Assembly (NCBI RefSeq): GCF_006438825.1
Contig: NZ_RCZP01000004.1
Coordinates: 1 to 64,000 of the forward strand
Length of the DNA: 64,000 bases
Source of the DNA: Muricoccus nepalensis
GTDB lineage: Bacteria; Pseudomonadota; Alphaproteobacteria; Acetobacterales; Acetobacteraceae
Direction of reading: 5' to 3'
A program made the position numbers and the translations under genes. This document shows positions 29,340 to 38,278 of the stretch, in pieces. Numbering within the stretch: the first letter of the stretch is position 1; every line of letters begins with the position of its first letter. The notes under the pieces are model-generated. The model saw only the letters and a list, made by a program, of their open reading frames with translations, had not been told where the DNA came from and did no database searches.

Positions 29340-30146
29340 TCAGCCCACCCTTGCCGCCGGCGCGCGGGAGGCCGCGTGGGGCATGGCGGCGACGGTACGC
29401 GGCTCCTCGAGGCTGGTCCGGGCGGAGGCGCCCTGAGCCACGTCGGCCTTCGCGATCTTCCCGTGCTCGCTGGTGGCGAGGAGGCCGTAGGCGACCTTGG
29501 CGATCAGGTCGACGACGGCGAAGGCCGCGACGGAGGCGGTGGAGCCGATGTAGCGGAGCCCCTCCGGGTCGATCAGGAGAAGGACGGGGTAGACGAGCCA
29601 CACGACCGAGAGGATCACCGCGCTGCGCCGGTAGGTGGCCCGCACGTCCTCGCGCTGGTGCGACGCCTCGGCGAGCAGAGGTCCCCAGATGAGGTAGTAG
29701 ACCGGGAGAAAGGCCCCACAGGAGATCGCGAACCAGGTCCACTTGATCCAGGGGACGGTGGAGAGCCCGAAGAAGAGGGCCGTCACGATCATGAGCACGT
29801 CGGAGAGGACGATCCCGACGAGCAGCCCCGGCCGGCGCACGCCCGCGTGCATGGCCGTCAGGGACAGGGCGATCAGCAGGATCGGCGTGGTGAAGAGCCA
29901 GTCGATGTAGCGCGCGAAGTAGAAGTCGTACCCGGAACCGGCGCCCGGCACCCCGGACGGGAGGACGATGCTCCCCTGCCCCACTGCCATCGCGAAGTAG
30001 GAGCAGGCGGCGATGATCGGCACGATGCCGTGCAGGATGGTCGCCATGCCCTCCCTGGGCGTCCGGCTGCCCCCCGTGAGGAGGATGAGGGCCGCGCCGG
30101 CGGACATGCCGGCGACGCCTATCCAGAGCCAGAATTGATCGTTCAT
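29340..30146 (-). CDS. microbial (type I) rhodopsin with Asp-Thr-Ala motif
   Basis: A 268-residue seven-helix retinal protein. K217 (DLIAKVAYGLL) is the Schiff-base lysine and D213 its counter-ion partner. Helix C reads ARYIDWLFTTPILLIALSL: R79, acceptor D82, T86, and A93 where bacteriorhodopsin has donor D96. L90 predicts green absorption. H39 in helix B aligns with bacteriorhodopsin T46, next to the donor site. F139 at the antenna-fenestration position argues against a bound carotenoid. The tail (about 230-268) is Ala/Arg-rich and cytoplasmic. Most likely an outward proton pump with a non-carboxylic or histidine donor; a slow, sensor-like photocycle is the alternative. Followed by blh. Confidence 0.92.
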   Translation of the reverse strand: MNDQFWLWIGVAGMSAGAALILLTGGSRTPREGMATILHGIVPIIAACSYFAMAVGQGSIVLPSGVPGAGSGYDFYFARYIDWLFTTPILLIALSLTAMHAGVRRPGLLVGIVLSDVLMIVTALFFGLSTVPWIKWTWFAISCGAFLPVYYLIWGPLLAEASHQREDVRATYRRSAVILSVVWLVYPVLLLIDPEGLRYIGSTASVAAFAVVDLIAKVAYGLLATSEHGKIAKADVAQGASARTSLEEPRTVAAMPHAASRAPAARVG

Positions 30147-30222
30147 CGGTGGTCGGTGCCTCGGTTACGGTTCTCTCCGCCGCCAGGGCGAGAACGGGGT
30201 AAGTTCCCCCGGCAAAGGCCGG

Positions 30223-30237
30223 TTTCGCGAAGCGAAA
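30223..30237. promoter_or_regulatory. palindrome upstream of the rhodopsin gene
   Basis: TTTCGC-GAA-GCGAAA, a perfect 6+6 inverted repeat 77-91 bases before the rhodopsin start, within an unusually A/T-rich stretch (30221-30275). A candidate operator for the rhodopsin-blh operon. Confidence 0.5.
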
Positions 30238-30318
30238 TTAACTAAAGCAAGATGGAGAAGATTAAATTCGGCTGCCATCCGGCGACCGGTCGGGGACGGT
30301 GCCCCGGCGCCCGCCGCG

Positions 30319-31095
30319 CTACAGGCGGGCCAGCGGGTAGATGGCGCGGTGCCCGCCCTCGACCGCCATGACGTGGCAATCCACCCCGTAGACCCGGGCG
30401 AGCCGCTCCCGCGTCAGCACCTCCGCCACCGGCCCGGCGTGGATGGGGGCGCCCTCCTCCAGCATCAGGGCCGTGTCGGCGTAGCGGGTGGCGAGGTTGA
30501 GGTCGTGCAGGACCATCACCGTCGCCATGCCGGCCTGCCGCGTGTGGGCGCGAACCAGCTCCAGCAGGTGAAGCTGGTTCGCCAGGTCCAGCGCCGAGGT
30601 CGGCTCGTCCAGCAGCAGCACGCGCGGGCGGCGGACGAGGGCGAGGGCCAGGGCCACCATCTGCCGCTGCCCGCCCGACATCTCCGCGGGCGTGCGGCGG
30701 GCGAGCGGCTGCAGGCCCAGCAGGTCCAGCATCGCCTCGGCCCGGCGCAGGCTCTCGCGCGGGGCGGCCCAGGCGAAGGCGCCGCCGTTCTGCGCGAGCA
30801 GCAGCAGGTCGAAGACGGTGAGCCGCGCCGAGACCTGCGCGACCCCCTGCGCCACGTAGCCGATGCGCCGGCTGCGCTCCGCGGGGCCGAGGGCGGCGAG
30901 GTCCGCGCCCTCGAGCCGGATCGCGCCCGTGACCGGCAGCAGCCCCGCCAGCCCGCGCACGAGGGAGGTCTTGCCCGCCCCATTCCGGCCGAGGATGGCA
31001 AGGCACTCCCCCGCCGCGACCGCGCAGGACACCCCCCGCACCGCCTGGAAGCGCCCGATGCGGACGCCGAGGCCCTCGACCGAGAGAAGGCTCAT
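30319..31095 (-). CDS. iron/siderophore or heme ABC transporter ATPase
   Basis: A 258-residue FecE-type ATPase. Walker A is LGRNGAGKTS, the signature is MSGGQRQM, Walker B is VLLLDEPTSALD and the switch His is in LHDLNLA. Its ATG at 31095 overlaps the permease stop in an ATGA. It powers import by the permease encoded just upstream. The 172-base gap below it leads to the rhodopsin start codon; I see no clear terminator there, so readthrough into rhodopsin cannot be excluded. Confidence 0.92.
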   Translation of the reverse strand: MSLLSVEGLGVRIGRFQAVRGVSCAVAAGECLAILGRNGAGKTSLVRGLAGLLPVTGAIRLEGADLAALGPAERSRRIGYVAQGVAQVSARLTVFDLLLLAQNGGAFAWAAPRESLRRAEAMLDLLGLQPLARRTPAEMSGGQRQMVALALALVRRPRVLLLDEPTSALDLANQLHLLELVRAHTRQAGMATVMVLHDLNLATRYADTALMLEEGAPIHAGPVAEVLTRERLARVYGVDCHVMAVEGGHRAIYPLARL

Positions 31096-32210
31096 CGCAC
31101 CGCCCGCCGCTGGCCGTGGAGGATCTGCATGAGGAAGACCGGCAGGCCCAGCAGCGAGGTGATCATCCCGATCGGCAGCACCGCGCCGGGCAGGATGAGC
31201 TTGCTGGCGAGCGAGGCGAGGACGAGCACCAGCAGCCCGCAGGCGGCCGTGACCACGAGGGAGAAGCGCTGGTCCTCCCCCACCAGGAGCCGCGCCATGT
31301 GCGGCGCGACCAGCCCGACGAAGCCCACCACCCCGATGGTGGCGGTGGCCGAGGCCGCGAGCAGGGCCGCGGCCACCAGCATGGCGAAGCGCAGCCGCTC
31401 CACCCGGATGCCGAGCACCACCGCGCCGTCCCCGAAGCCGCGCAGCGCCGTCAGCGCCCAGGCGCGGGCGAGCAGCACCGGCAGCACCAGGGCGAGGATC
31501 GCCGCGTTGATCGCCACCTTCGTCCAGGTCGCCTTCAGCAGCGAGCCGAGCAGCCAGAAGATGAGCGACTGAAGCTGGTTCACGTCCGCCATGTACTGCG
31601 CGACCGCGAGGAGGGCCGAGAAGGCGAAGTGCACGGCGATGCCGAGCAGCGTCACCGTCTCCACCCCCATCCCCGTGCGGCGCGCGAGCAGGGTGACGAG
31701 CACGACCGTCGCCAGCGCGAAGAGGAAGGCGTTGGCCGAGATGAACAGCTCGGGCGGCAGCCAGTCGGCGGCGGGCCCGAGGATGGAGGAGCCGAAGACG
31801 ATCGCGAGCGCCGCCCCGAAGCCGGCGGCGGAGGAGATGCCCAGCGTGAAGGGCTCGGCCAGCGGGTTGTTCAGCACCGTCTGCATCAGCGTGCCCGCGA
31901 GCGCGAGGGCGATGCCGGCCAGCGCCGCGGTGAAGGTGATGGGCATGCGGAGCTCCCACAGCACCACCCGCACCGTGGGGTCGGCCGTGCCGGGGGAGAG
32001 CAGCCCCTCCATCACCTCGCCCGGCGAGAGCGTGCCGGAGCCGATCGCGAGGTCGGCCAGCATGGCCGCGAGGCCGGCCAGCAGCAGCGCGCCCAGCAGC
32101 ACCGCCCGCCCGGTGACGGAACGTCGGTAGTCGCGGACCGCCGCGCCCTCCTCGCCCGCCGCCTCCGGCCGGGGAAGGGCCCCCTGGACCGCGCCCAGCT
32201 CCGACGACAC
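31092..32210 (-). CDS. FecCD-family ABC permease
   Basis: A 372-residue membrane protein with about nine or ten helices. Family motifs are visible: LRMPITFTAALAGIALALAG, NNPLAEPFTLGISSAAGFGA, and near the end GFVGLVAPHMARLLVG. The start is GTG at 32210, 6 bases after the binding-protein stop; a start further in (near residue 36, VTGRAVLL) would also leave the domain intact. It forms the channel for a siderophore- or heme-type substrate. Confidence 0.92.
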   Translation of the reverse strand: MSSELGAVQGALPRPEAAGEEGAAVRDYRRSVTGRAVLLGALLLAGLAAMLADLAIGSGTLSPGEVMEGLLSPGTADPTVRVVLWELRMPITFTAALAGIALALAGTLMQTVLNNPLAEPFTLGISSAAGFGAALAIVFGSSILGPAADWLPPELFISANAFLFALATVVLVTLLARRTGMGVETVTLLGIAVHFAFSALLAVAQYMADVNQLQSLIFWLLGSLLKATWTKVAINAAILALVLPVLLARAWALTALRGFGDGAVVLGIRVERLRFAMLVAAALLAASATATIGVVGFVGLVAPHMARLLVGEDQRFSLVVTAACGLLVLVLASLASKLILPGAVLPIGMITSLLGLPVFLMQILHGQRRAVR

Positions 32211-32216
32211 CCGCGC

Positions 32217-33365
32217 CTACCCGCCGACGCGCGGCGCGGAGGCGGAGACGAGGAAGGGCGAGGGCGGGATGCGGGTGAAGCGGGCGAGGATGGTGCGGAA
32301 GGTCTCGTCCGGGTCGAGGCCGGCGAGTTGCCGGGGGTGGAAGGCCTTCGCCAGCGCCTCGAGGCCCACGACGTTGAAGGCGTGGTTGTAGAAGCCGTGC
32401 CAAACCCCGAGCACCCGCCCCTCCCGTGCCGCCTCGAGCAGGGCGAAGCCCGGCCGCTCCTCGAGCCGGGCGAGCCCGGCCAGGGCCGCCGGCGCCTCGG
32501 CCCCGTAGCCGAACGGAACCGCCACGGCGCCGCGCGCGCGCCAGTTGGCGCCGGTCATGACGTAGACCTCCGGCCGGCGGGCGATGACCGTCTCCATCGT
32601 CACCTCGCCGGAGGCGCCGGGGACGAGGTCGGCGCCGATGTTGTGGCCGCCGGCGGCCTCCACCAGCGGCCCCCAGCCCACCCGGCCCTGGGTGAAGCAG
32701 CGGGCCTCGGGCCCGCCCTGCCCCGCCCGCGTCTCGACGAAGACGTTCGGGCGGTGGCCGCTGGCGGCGATGCCGGCCTCGACGCGGGCGACGCGCTCCC
32801 GGGCGAAGGCCGCGTAGTCCGCGGCCTCGGCCTCGCGGTCCAGCGCCTGGCCGAGGAGCTCGACCGAGCGGATGGCGTTCGGGACGGGGTCGGCAAAGCT
32901 GTCCACGACCAGCAGCGGGATGTTGAGCTGGGCCAGCCGGCGGTCCACCCCGGCCTCGCGGAGGGAGCCCAGCGCGCGCTGCTCGGCCACGACGAGTTGC
33001 GGCCGGGCGGTGATGAGCTGCTCGGCGTTCACCTGGCCGTTGTCGCCGAAGCCCATGTCGGGAATGCCGGCGGCCTTCGGCCAGGCGGCGCGCAGCACGG
33101 CCCAGAAGCCGGCGTCGTCGCGGCTGGGAATGTTGTTCCAGAGCACCACCCGCTGGAAGGGGTCCTCCCGGTCCAGCAGGGCGAGGATGGCGATGTTGCG
33201 CCCGTCCTGGAGGGCGACGCGCTCGGGCCGGCGGGCGATGGTCACTTCCCGCCCCGCCGCGTCCGTCAGCGTGACGGGGTACTGCGTGGCCTGGGCCGGG
33301 GCGGCGAAGGCCAGGAGCGGGAGCAGCGCCGCGACGGCGAGGCGACGAAGGGAGGGCATGGGCAT
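32217..33365 (-). CDS. ABC transporter substrate-binding protein, iron-complex type
   Basis: A 382-residue periplasmic protein of the helical-backbone (FecB/BtuF) class. The signal peptide is about residues 1-26 (LRRLAVAALLPLLAFAAPAQA split), with no lipobox. The mature start TLTDAAGREVTIARRPERV is the family opening. It is longer than average, with an insertion near WNNIPSRDDAGFW. ATG at 33365 has AGGATGA upstream; M at 33359 is an alternative. First gene of a three-gene operon with a Fur-like box ~40 bases upstream, so it is probably iron-repressed. Confidence 0.9.
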   Translation of the reverse strand: MPMPSLRRLAVAALLPLLAFAAPAQATQYPVTLTDAAGREVTIARRPERVALQDGRNIAILALLDREDPFQRVVLWNNIPSRDDAGFWAVLRAAWPKAAGIPDMGFGDNGQVNAEQLITARPQLVVAEQRALGSLREAGVDRRLAQLNIPLLVVDSFADPVPNAIRSVELLGQALDREAEAADYAAFARERVARVEAGIAASGHRPNVFVETRAGQGGPEARCFTQGRVGWGPLVEAAGGHNIGADLVPGASGEVTMETVIARRPEVYVMTGANWRARGAVAVPFGYGAEAPAALAGLARLEERPGFALLEAAREGRVLGVWHGFYNHAFNVVGLEALAKAFHPRQLAGLDPDETFRTILARFTRIPPSPFLVSASAPRVGG

Positions 33366-33403
33366 CGGGTCATCCTGCGGGCCGGCACCCCTTTCAGGCT
33401 CAC

Positions 33404-33418
33404 TGCGAATGATTTGCA
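33404..33418. promoter_or_regulatory. Fur-family box upstream of the iron ABC operon
   Basis: TGCGAAT-G-ATTTGCA, a 15-bp inverted repeat with one mismatch, 39 bases before the binding-protein start. The TGCAAAT-type half-sites are like those of alphaproteobacterial Fur/Mur sites. Function inferred from fit with the transporter. Confidence 0.6.
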
Positions 33419-33486
33419 ATATAAGATACTGTCATGCCAGGGTCATGGCCGGGACATGCAACCCGAAGCCCTGCCCCGAACGCGAA

Positions 33487-33516
33487 GCGCGCCGGAGGGT
33501 CCCCCCTCCGGCGCGC
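33487..33516 (-). terminator. terminator after odhB
   Basis: Perfect 13-bp stem GCGCGCCGGAGGG with a 4-base loop, 24 bases past the odhB stop. On the minus strand it is followed by TTCGCGTTC, a weak T tract. Confidence 0.7.
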
Positions 33517-33539
33517 CCAGCCCGCGGAATGCGCGGCGA

Positions 33540-34799
33540 TCAGAGCCCGAGCAGCAGCCGCCGCGCGTCCTCCACGCCCTCCTTCACGCGCACGAGGAAG
33601 GACACCGCCTCCTTCCCGTCCACGATTCGGTGGTCGTAGGAGAGGGCGATGTACATCATCGGGCGCACCTCGACCTTGCCGCCCACGACCATCGCCCGCT
33701 CCTTGATCGCGTGCATCCCGAGGATGCCGGACTGGGGCGGGTTGAGGATCGGGGTGGACATCAGGCTGCCGTAGATGCCGCCGTTGGTGATGGTGAAACT
33801 GCCGCCCGCCATCTCCTCGAGCTTGAGCTGGCCGTCGCGCACGCGCTTGCCGAAGTCGCCGATCGCCTTCTCGACGCCCGCGAAGGACAGGTCCTGCGCG
33901 TTGCGGATGACCGGCACCACGAGGCCCGAGGGGCCGCCGACCGCAATGCCCATGTTGACGAAGTTCTTGTAGACGACCTCGTCGCCGTCGATCTCGGCGT
34001 TCACCGCCGGGAACTCCTGCAGCGCCGCGACGCAAGCCTTCACGAAGAAGGACATGAAGCCGAGCTTCACGCCGTGCTTCTTCTCGAAGGCGTCCTTGTA
34101 CTCGGACCGCAGCGCCATCGCGTTGCCCATGTCCACCTCGTTGAAGGTGGTGAGCATGGCCGCGGTGTTCTGCGCCTCCTTCAGGCGGCGGGCGATGGTG
34201 ATGCGGAGGCGCGTCATCTTGACGCGCTCCTCGCCCTCGCCGGTCGCGCGCGGGGCCTTGGCGGCGGGCGCGGCGGCGGCGGGAGCCGGGCGGGAGAGGA
34301 ACTCCAGCACGTCGCCCTTGGCGATGCGGCCGTCCTTGGCGCTGCCCTGGCCGATCTGCTCGGCCGAGACGCCCTTGTCCGCCATCATCTTCGCCGCCGC
34401 GGGAAGCGGGGCGTGGGAGGTGGCGCTGGTGGGCTCCGCGCCGCCGGGGCGGGAGACGGGGCCGGCCACGGGGCGCGGCTCCTCCACCTTCGGGCCGGAG
34501 GGGGCGGCCGGCGCCGGGGCCGGCGCGGCGGGGGCCGCCGCCTTGGGCGCCGCGGCCACGCCGCTGCCGGCGCCGAGCGTGCCGAGCAGGCCGCCGACCT
34601 CGACCTCGGCGCCCTCGTCGGCCGCGATGCTCTCGATCGTGCCGGCGGAGGGGGCGTTCACCTCCACCGTCACCTTGTCAGTCTCCAGCTCGACCAGCGG
34701 CTCGTCGGCGGCCACCGATTCGCCGGCCTTCTTCAGCCAGCGGGCCACCGTGGCCGTCGTCACGCTCTCGCCCAGTGTGGGCACCAGGATCTCGGTCAT
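33540..34799 (-). CDS. odhB: 2-oxoglutarate dehydrogenase E2, dihydrolipoyl succinyltransferase
   Basis: A 419-residue E2 enzyme. The lipoyl domain carries K42 (ETDKVTVEV), an Ala/Pro linker follows (about 78-125), then the E3/E1-binding domain ([18 protein letters not shown] region) and the acyltransferase core ending in [13 protein letters not shown] with catalytic His and Asp. It passes the succinyl group from E1 to CoA. 25 bases follow odhA. The matching E3 gene (lpdA) is 5.4 kb downstream. Confidence 0.96.
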   Translation of the reverse strand: MTEILVPTLGESVTTATVARWLKKAGESVAADEPLVELETDKVTVEVNAPSAGTIESIAADEGAEVEVGGLLGTLGAGSGVAAAPKAAAPAAPAPAPAAPSGPKVEEPRPVAGPVSRPGGAEPTSATSHAPLPAAAKMMADKGVSAEQIGQGSAKDGRIAKGDVLEFLSRPAPAAAAPAAKAPRATGEGEERVKMTRLRITIARRLKEAQNTAAMLTTFNEVDMGNAMALRSEYKDAFEKKHGVKLGFMSFFVKACVAALQEFPAVNAEIDGDEVVYKNFVNMGIAVGGPSGLVVPVIRNAQDLSFAGVEKAIGDFGKRVRDGQLKLEEMAGGSFTITNGGIYGSLMSTPILNPPQSGILGMHAIKERAMVVGGKVEVRPMMYIALSYDHRIVDGKEAVSFLVRVKEGVEDARRLLLGL

Positions 34800-34824
34800 C
34801 GTCTTTCCTCTGCCAAGGTCCGGC

Positions 34825-37725
34825 TCAGCTCAACCCGAGCGCCTGGCGAACGAGCGCTTCCTGCTGCTGCGCGTGCACCTTGGCAAGCCCCGTCGCGGGA
34901 CTGGCCGCCGCGGGACGCCCGACATAGCCCGGCCGGCGCGCCTTTCCGCCGACCTGAAGCAGCACCTCCTCGATCTTGCGGTCGACGAACTGCCAGCCGC
35001 CCATGTTCTCCGGCTCCTCCTGGCACCAGACCACCTCGGCCTGGCTGTAGGGGGCCAGGACCTTCGGCAGGGAGATGCGCGGGAAGGGGTAGAGCTGCTC
35101 CATCCGGACGATGGCCACGTCCTTCACGCCCTTGTCCCGGCGCTCCTGCAGCAGGTCGTAGTAGACCTTGCCGGTGCAGATCACGACGCGCTTCACCTGA
35201 TCGGGCGTGACCAGCTCGTCCGTCTCGGGGATGACCACCTGGAAGCGGCTGCCCGGCCCGAACTCGGAGAGGGCGGAGACCGCCAGCTTGTGCCGCAGGA
35301 GCGACTTCGGCGTCATCAGGATCAGCGGCTTGCGGTAGTTCGCCCGGAGCTGGCGGCGCAGCGCGTGGAAGTAGTTCGCGGGGGTGGTGATGTTCGCCAC
35401 CCGCATGTTCCGCTCCGCGCAAAGCTGGAGGTAGCGCTCGAGCCGCGCGGAGGAATGCTCCGGCCCCTGCCCCTCGTAGCCGTGCGGCAGCAGCATCACG
35501 AGGCCCGACATGCGCAGCCACTTCGTCTCGGCCGAGGCGATGAACTGGTCAATGATGACCTGCGCGCCGTTCGCGAAGTCGCCGAACTGGCCCTCCCAGA
35601 GCACGAGCGTGTTCGGGTCGGCCAGCGAGTAGCCGTAGTCGAAGCCGAGGACGCCGAACTCGGAGAGAAGGGAGTTGAAGGCCTCGAGCCGCTTCTGCCC
35701 CTCGCGGATGTTGTTGAGGGGCACGTACTCGGCCTGCGTCTGCTGGTCGATCAGGTAGGCGTGGCGCTGGGAGAAGGTGCCGCGCTGCACGTCCTCGCCG
35801 GAGATGCGGACGCGGTGGCCCTCCACCAGCAGGGAGCCGATGGCCAGCGCCTCGCCGGTCGCCCAGTCGATGCCCTCGCCCGTGTCGATCGCCTGCCGCT
35901 TGGCCTCGAGCTGGCGCAGGATCTTCGGGTTGGCCCCGAAGCCCTCCGGCACGCGGGAGAGGGCGGCGCCGACCTCGCGCAGCACCTCGGGCTCGACCGC
36001 CGTGTCAGTCTCGGCCTCGGGCTCGTCGTTGCCAGCGGCCTTGAGGCCGGACCAATGGCCCTCCAGCCAGTCGGCCTTATTCGGCTTGAAGGCCTGGCTG
36101 GCCTGGAAGGCCTCGTCCATCTTCGCGAAGAAGGCGTCCTGGATGGCCTTCGCCTCGGCCTCGGGCACCGCGCCCTCGGCGGCGAGGCGCTGCGCGTACT
36201 TCGTGCGCGTCGTCGGCGTCTCCTTGATGCGGGCGTACATCAGGGGCTGGGTGAAGGCGGGCTCGTCGCTCTCGTTGTGGCCGTGGCGGCGGTAGCAGAC
36301 GATGTCGAGGACGATATCGGCTGAGAACTTCAGCCGGTACTCGGTCGCCAGCCGCGCGCAGAAGACCACCGCCTCGGGGTCGTCGCCATTCACGTGCAGG
36401 ATCGGCGCCTGCACCGACTTCGCAACGTCCGTGCAGTAGAGGCCCGAATAGGCGTGGGCCGGCGTGGTGGTGAAGCCGATCTGGTTGTTCGTCACGACGT
36501 GGATCGTGCCGCCCACGCGGTAGCCGATGAGCTGGCTCATCGCCATCGTCTCGTAGACCACGCCCTGGCCCGCGAAGGCGGCGTCGCCGTGCAGCAGGAT
36601 CGCCATGACGGAGTGGCGGCCCTTGGTGTCGCCGGCCATGTCCTGGCGGGCGCGCACCTTGCCGATCACCACGGGGTCCACCGCCTCGAGGTGCGAGGGG
36701 TTGGGCTGGAGCGAGAGGTGGACCTGCCGCCCCTCGATCTCGACGTCGGTCGAGGTGCCCAGGTGGTACTTCACGTCGCCCGAGCCCTGCACGTCCTCGG
36801 CGTGGCCCGCGCCCTTGAACTCCGCGAAGACCTGGGTGAAGGACTTCTTCACCACGTTCACCAGCGTGGACAGGCGGCCGCGGTGCGCCATGCCGATGGC
36901 GATCTCGTTCACGCCGCCCTTGGCGGCCTCGGCGATGATCGACTGCAGCGCGGGGATGGTCGATTCGCCGCCCTCGAGGCCGAAGCGCTTCGTGCCGACG
37001 AACTTCCGCGCGCAATAGGCCTCGAAACCCTCGGCCTCGGTCAGTTGCTGCAGGATGGTGCGCTTGCCGTCCTTGTCGAAGGCGGCCTTCCAGGGCGCGC
37101 CCTCGATGCGCTGCTGGATCCAGGACTTCTGCTCGGGGTCCTGGATGTGCATGAACTCGACGCCGATCGGGCCGCAGTAGCTGGCCTTCACGATCGAGAG
37201 GATCTCGCGCAGCGTCGCCGTCTCGCGGCCGAGGACCTTATCGATGAAGATCGGCCGGTCCATGTCGGCCTCGGTGAAGCCGTAGGTGCCGGGGTCCAGC
37301 TCCGGGTGCGGCTTCTTCTTCTGCAGGCCCAGCGGGTCGAGGTCGGCCTCAAGGTGGCCGCGCACGCGGTAGGCGCGGATGAGCATCAGCGCGCGGAGCG
37401 AGTCCAGCACCTGCTGCTTCGACACCTCGGGGGCGGCGGCCAGCTTGGCGGCCGCGGCGGGGGCGGAGGGCGCGGCCCCCTTGCCGCCCTTCGCGGGGGC
37501 AGGCGCCTCGGGCTCGGGCGCGAAGCCGCCGCGCGGGCGGGGCGCCCAGGAGGCGCCGGCCGCGTCGCCGAGCACGGCGCGCGCGTCGTCGTTCAGCGCG
37601 GCGAAGAGCTCCTGGAAGGACGGGTCCACGCTGTCCGGGGCCTGCACCCAGCGGGCGTAGAGGTCCGCGAGGAAGGCGGCGTTCGCCCCCGTCATCGCGC
37701 TGGCTAGGATGTCCACTCCGGGCAT
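34825..37725 (-). CDS. odhA: 2-oxoglutarate dehydrogenase E1
   Basis: A 966-residue thiamine-diphosphate enzyme that decarboxylates 2-oxoglutarate. The N-terminal subunit-binding helix ([20 protein letters not shown]) is followed by an Ala/Pro linker and the catalytic region with [14 protein letters not shown], the ThDP loop [11 protein letters not shown] and [18 protein letters not shown] at 37725 has GGAAG upstream; the open frame upstream of it is not conserved. First gene of odhAB; promoter in the 553-base gap above. Confidence 0.97.
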   Translation of the reverse strand: MPGVDILASAMTGANAAFLADLYARWVQAPDSVDPSFQELFAALNDDARAVLGDAAGASWAPRPRGGFAPEPEAPAPAKGGKGAAPSAPAAAAKLAAAPEVSKQQVLDSLRALMLIRAYRVRGHLEADLDPLGLQKKKPHPELDPGTYGFTEADMDRPIFIDKVLGRETATLREILSIVKASYCGPIGVEFMHIQDPEQKSWIQQRIEGAPWKAAFDKDGKRTILQQLTEAEGFEAYCARKFVGTKRFGLEGGESTIPALQSIIAEAAKGGVNEIAIGMAHRGRLSTLVNVVKKSFTQVFAEFKGAGHAEDVQGSGDVKYHLGTSTDVEIEGRQVHLSLQPNPSHLEAVDPVVIGKVRARQDMAGDTKGRHSVMAILLHGDAAFAGQGVVYETMAMSQLIGYRVGGTIHVVTNNQIGFTTTPAHAYSGLYCTDVAKSVQAPILHVNGDDPEAVVFCARLATEYRLKFSADIVLDIVCYRRHGHNESDEPAFTQPLMYARIKETPTTRTKYAQRLAAEGAVPEAEAKAIQDAFFAKMDEAFQASQAFKPNKADWLEGHWSGLKAAGNDEPEAETDTAVEPEVLREVGAALSRVPEGFGANPKILRQLEAKRQAIDTGEGIDWATGEALAIGSLLVEGHRVRISGEDVQRGTFSQRHAYLIDQQTQAEYVPLNNIREGQKRLEAFNSLLSEFGVLGFDYGYSLADPNTLVLWEGQFGDFANGAQVIIDQFIASAETKWLRMSGLVMLLPHGYEGQGPEHSSARLERYLQLCAERNMRVANITTPANYFHALRRQLRANYRKPLILMTPKSLLRHKLAVSALSEFGPGSRFQVVIPETDELVTPDQVKRVVICTGKVYYDLLQERRDKGVKDVAIVRMEQLYPFPRISLPKVLAPYSQAEVVWCQEEPENMGGWQFVDRKIEEVLLQVGGKARRPGYVGRPAAASPATGLAKVHAQQQEALVRQALGLS

Positions 37726-38278
37726 GATCTTCCGCTTTTCCGGTTCTGGTCTGGGGGTCTGGGCGAGGGGTCTAGAGGGCGAAGGGGGCAGGTCTGTGGC
37801 GGCCCGCGAGGAGCCGGGGCGGTCGGCGCGGCGGCGGCGTCCCCCGCCCGCGCGCAACTTCTGGACCTGTTCCCGTTGCCATTCCGTTGCTCTCCCGGCG
37901 CAGACCGGGCCTCCCGCGCATCAATTGGGCCGCGCCGCGCCGCTTGTCACCCGTCTTACCGGCATGACAGGTCGGCGCAAGGCGGGTTGATAAACCTTCG
38001 GGGCCGGGCGGGCCGGAGGGCGGAGCGGCGTTCGGTGGGCTCGCGCAACTTGCGGGAGCGGACCGCAAGGACCCACTCGCCCCGGAGGACGCCGCTGGCA
38101 TAATGCGGCCCATGGGCCAGAACATGCCGCCGCGCGCCAGGGCACGAATCGGCCGCCGGTCCGGACCCGCCGGCCCGGAGGCGGCCCGCGGCGCGGGGGG
38201 ATCGGCGCCGCGCCCGCGCCCGGGGGATCGACAGGGAAGCCTCGTTTCTTGCAGCCGACAAAAATCAGAAGAACAGGC
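37726..38278. promoter_or_regulatory. divergent intergenic region between odhA and petP
   Basis: 553 bases carrying the promoters of odhAB (-) and petP-petR (+). Several open frames cross it but none has a ribosome site plus a recognisable protein. The stretch around 37940-38000 and the last ~50 bases before petP are the least GC-rich parts and the likeliest promoters. No tRNA or riboswitch fold seen. Confidence 0.5.

Noticed and set aside
28338-30146. Xanthorhodopsin-type carotenoid antenna
   Set aside because: The helix-E position that is Gly in antenna-binding rhodopsins is F139 here, which should block the fenestration.
31116-35210. Open + strand frame of ~1360 codons
   Set aside because: It lies antisense to the iron ABC genes and odhAB, which have clear domains and ribosome sites; the frame is His/Arg/Gly-rich with no family resemblance, as expected from high-GC codon bias.
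37726-38278. tRNA or small RNA gene in the odhA/petP gap
   Set aside because: No cloverleaf, no T-arm GGTTCGA-type sequence and no terminator inside the region.
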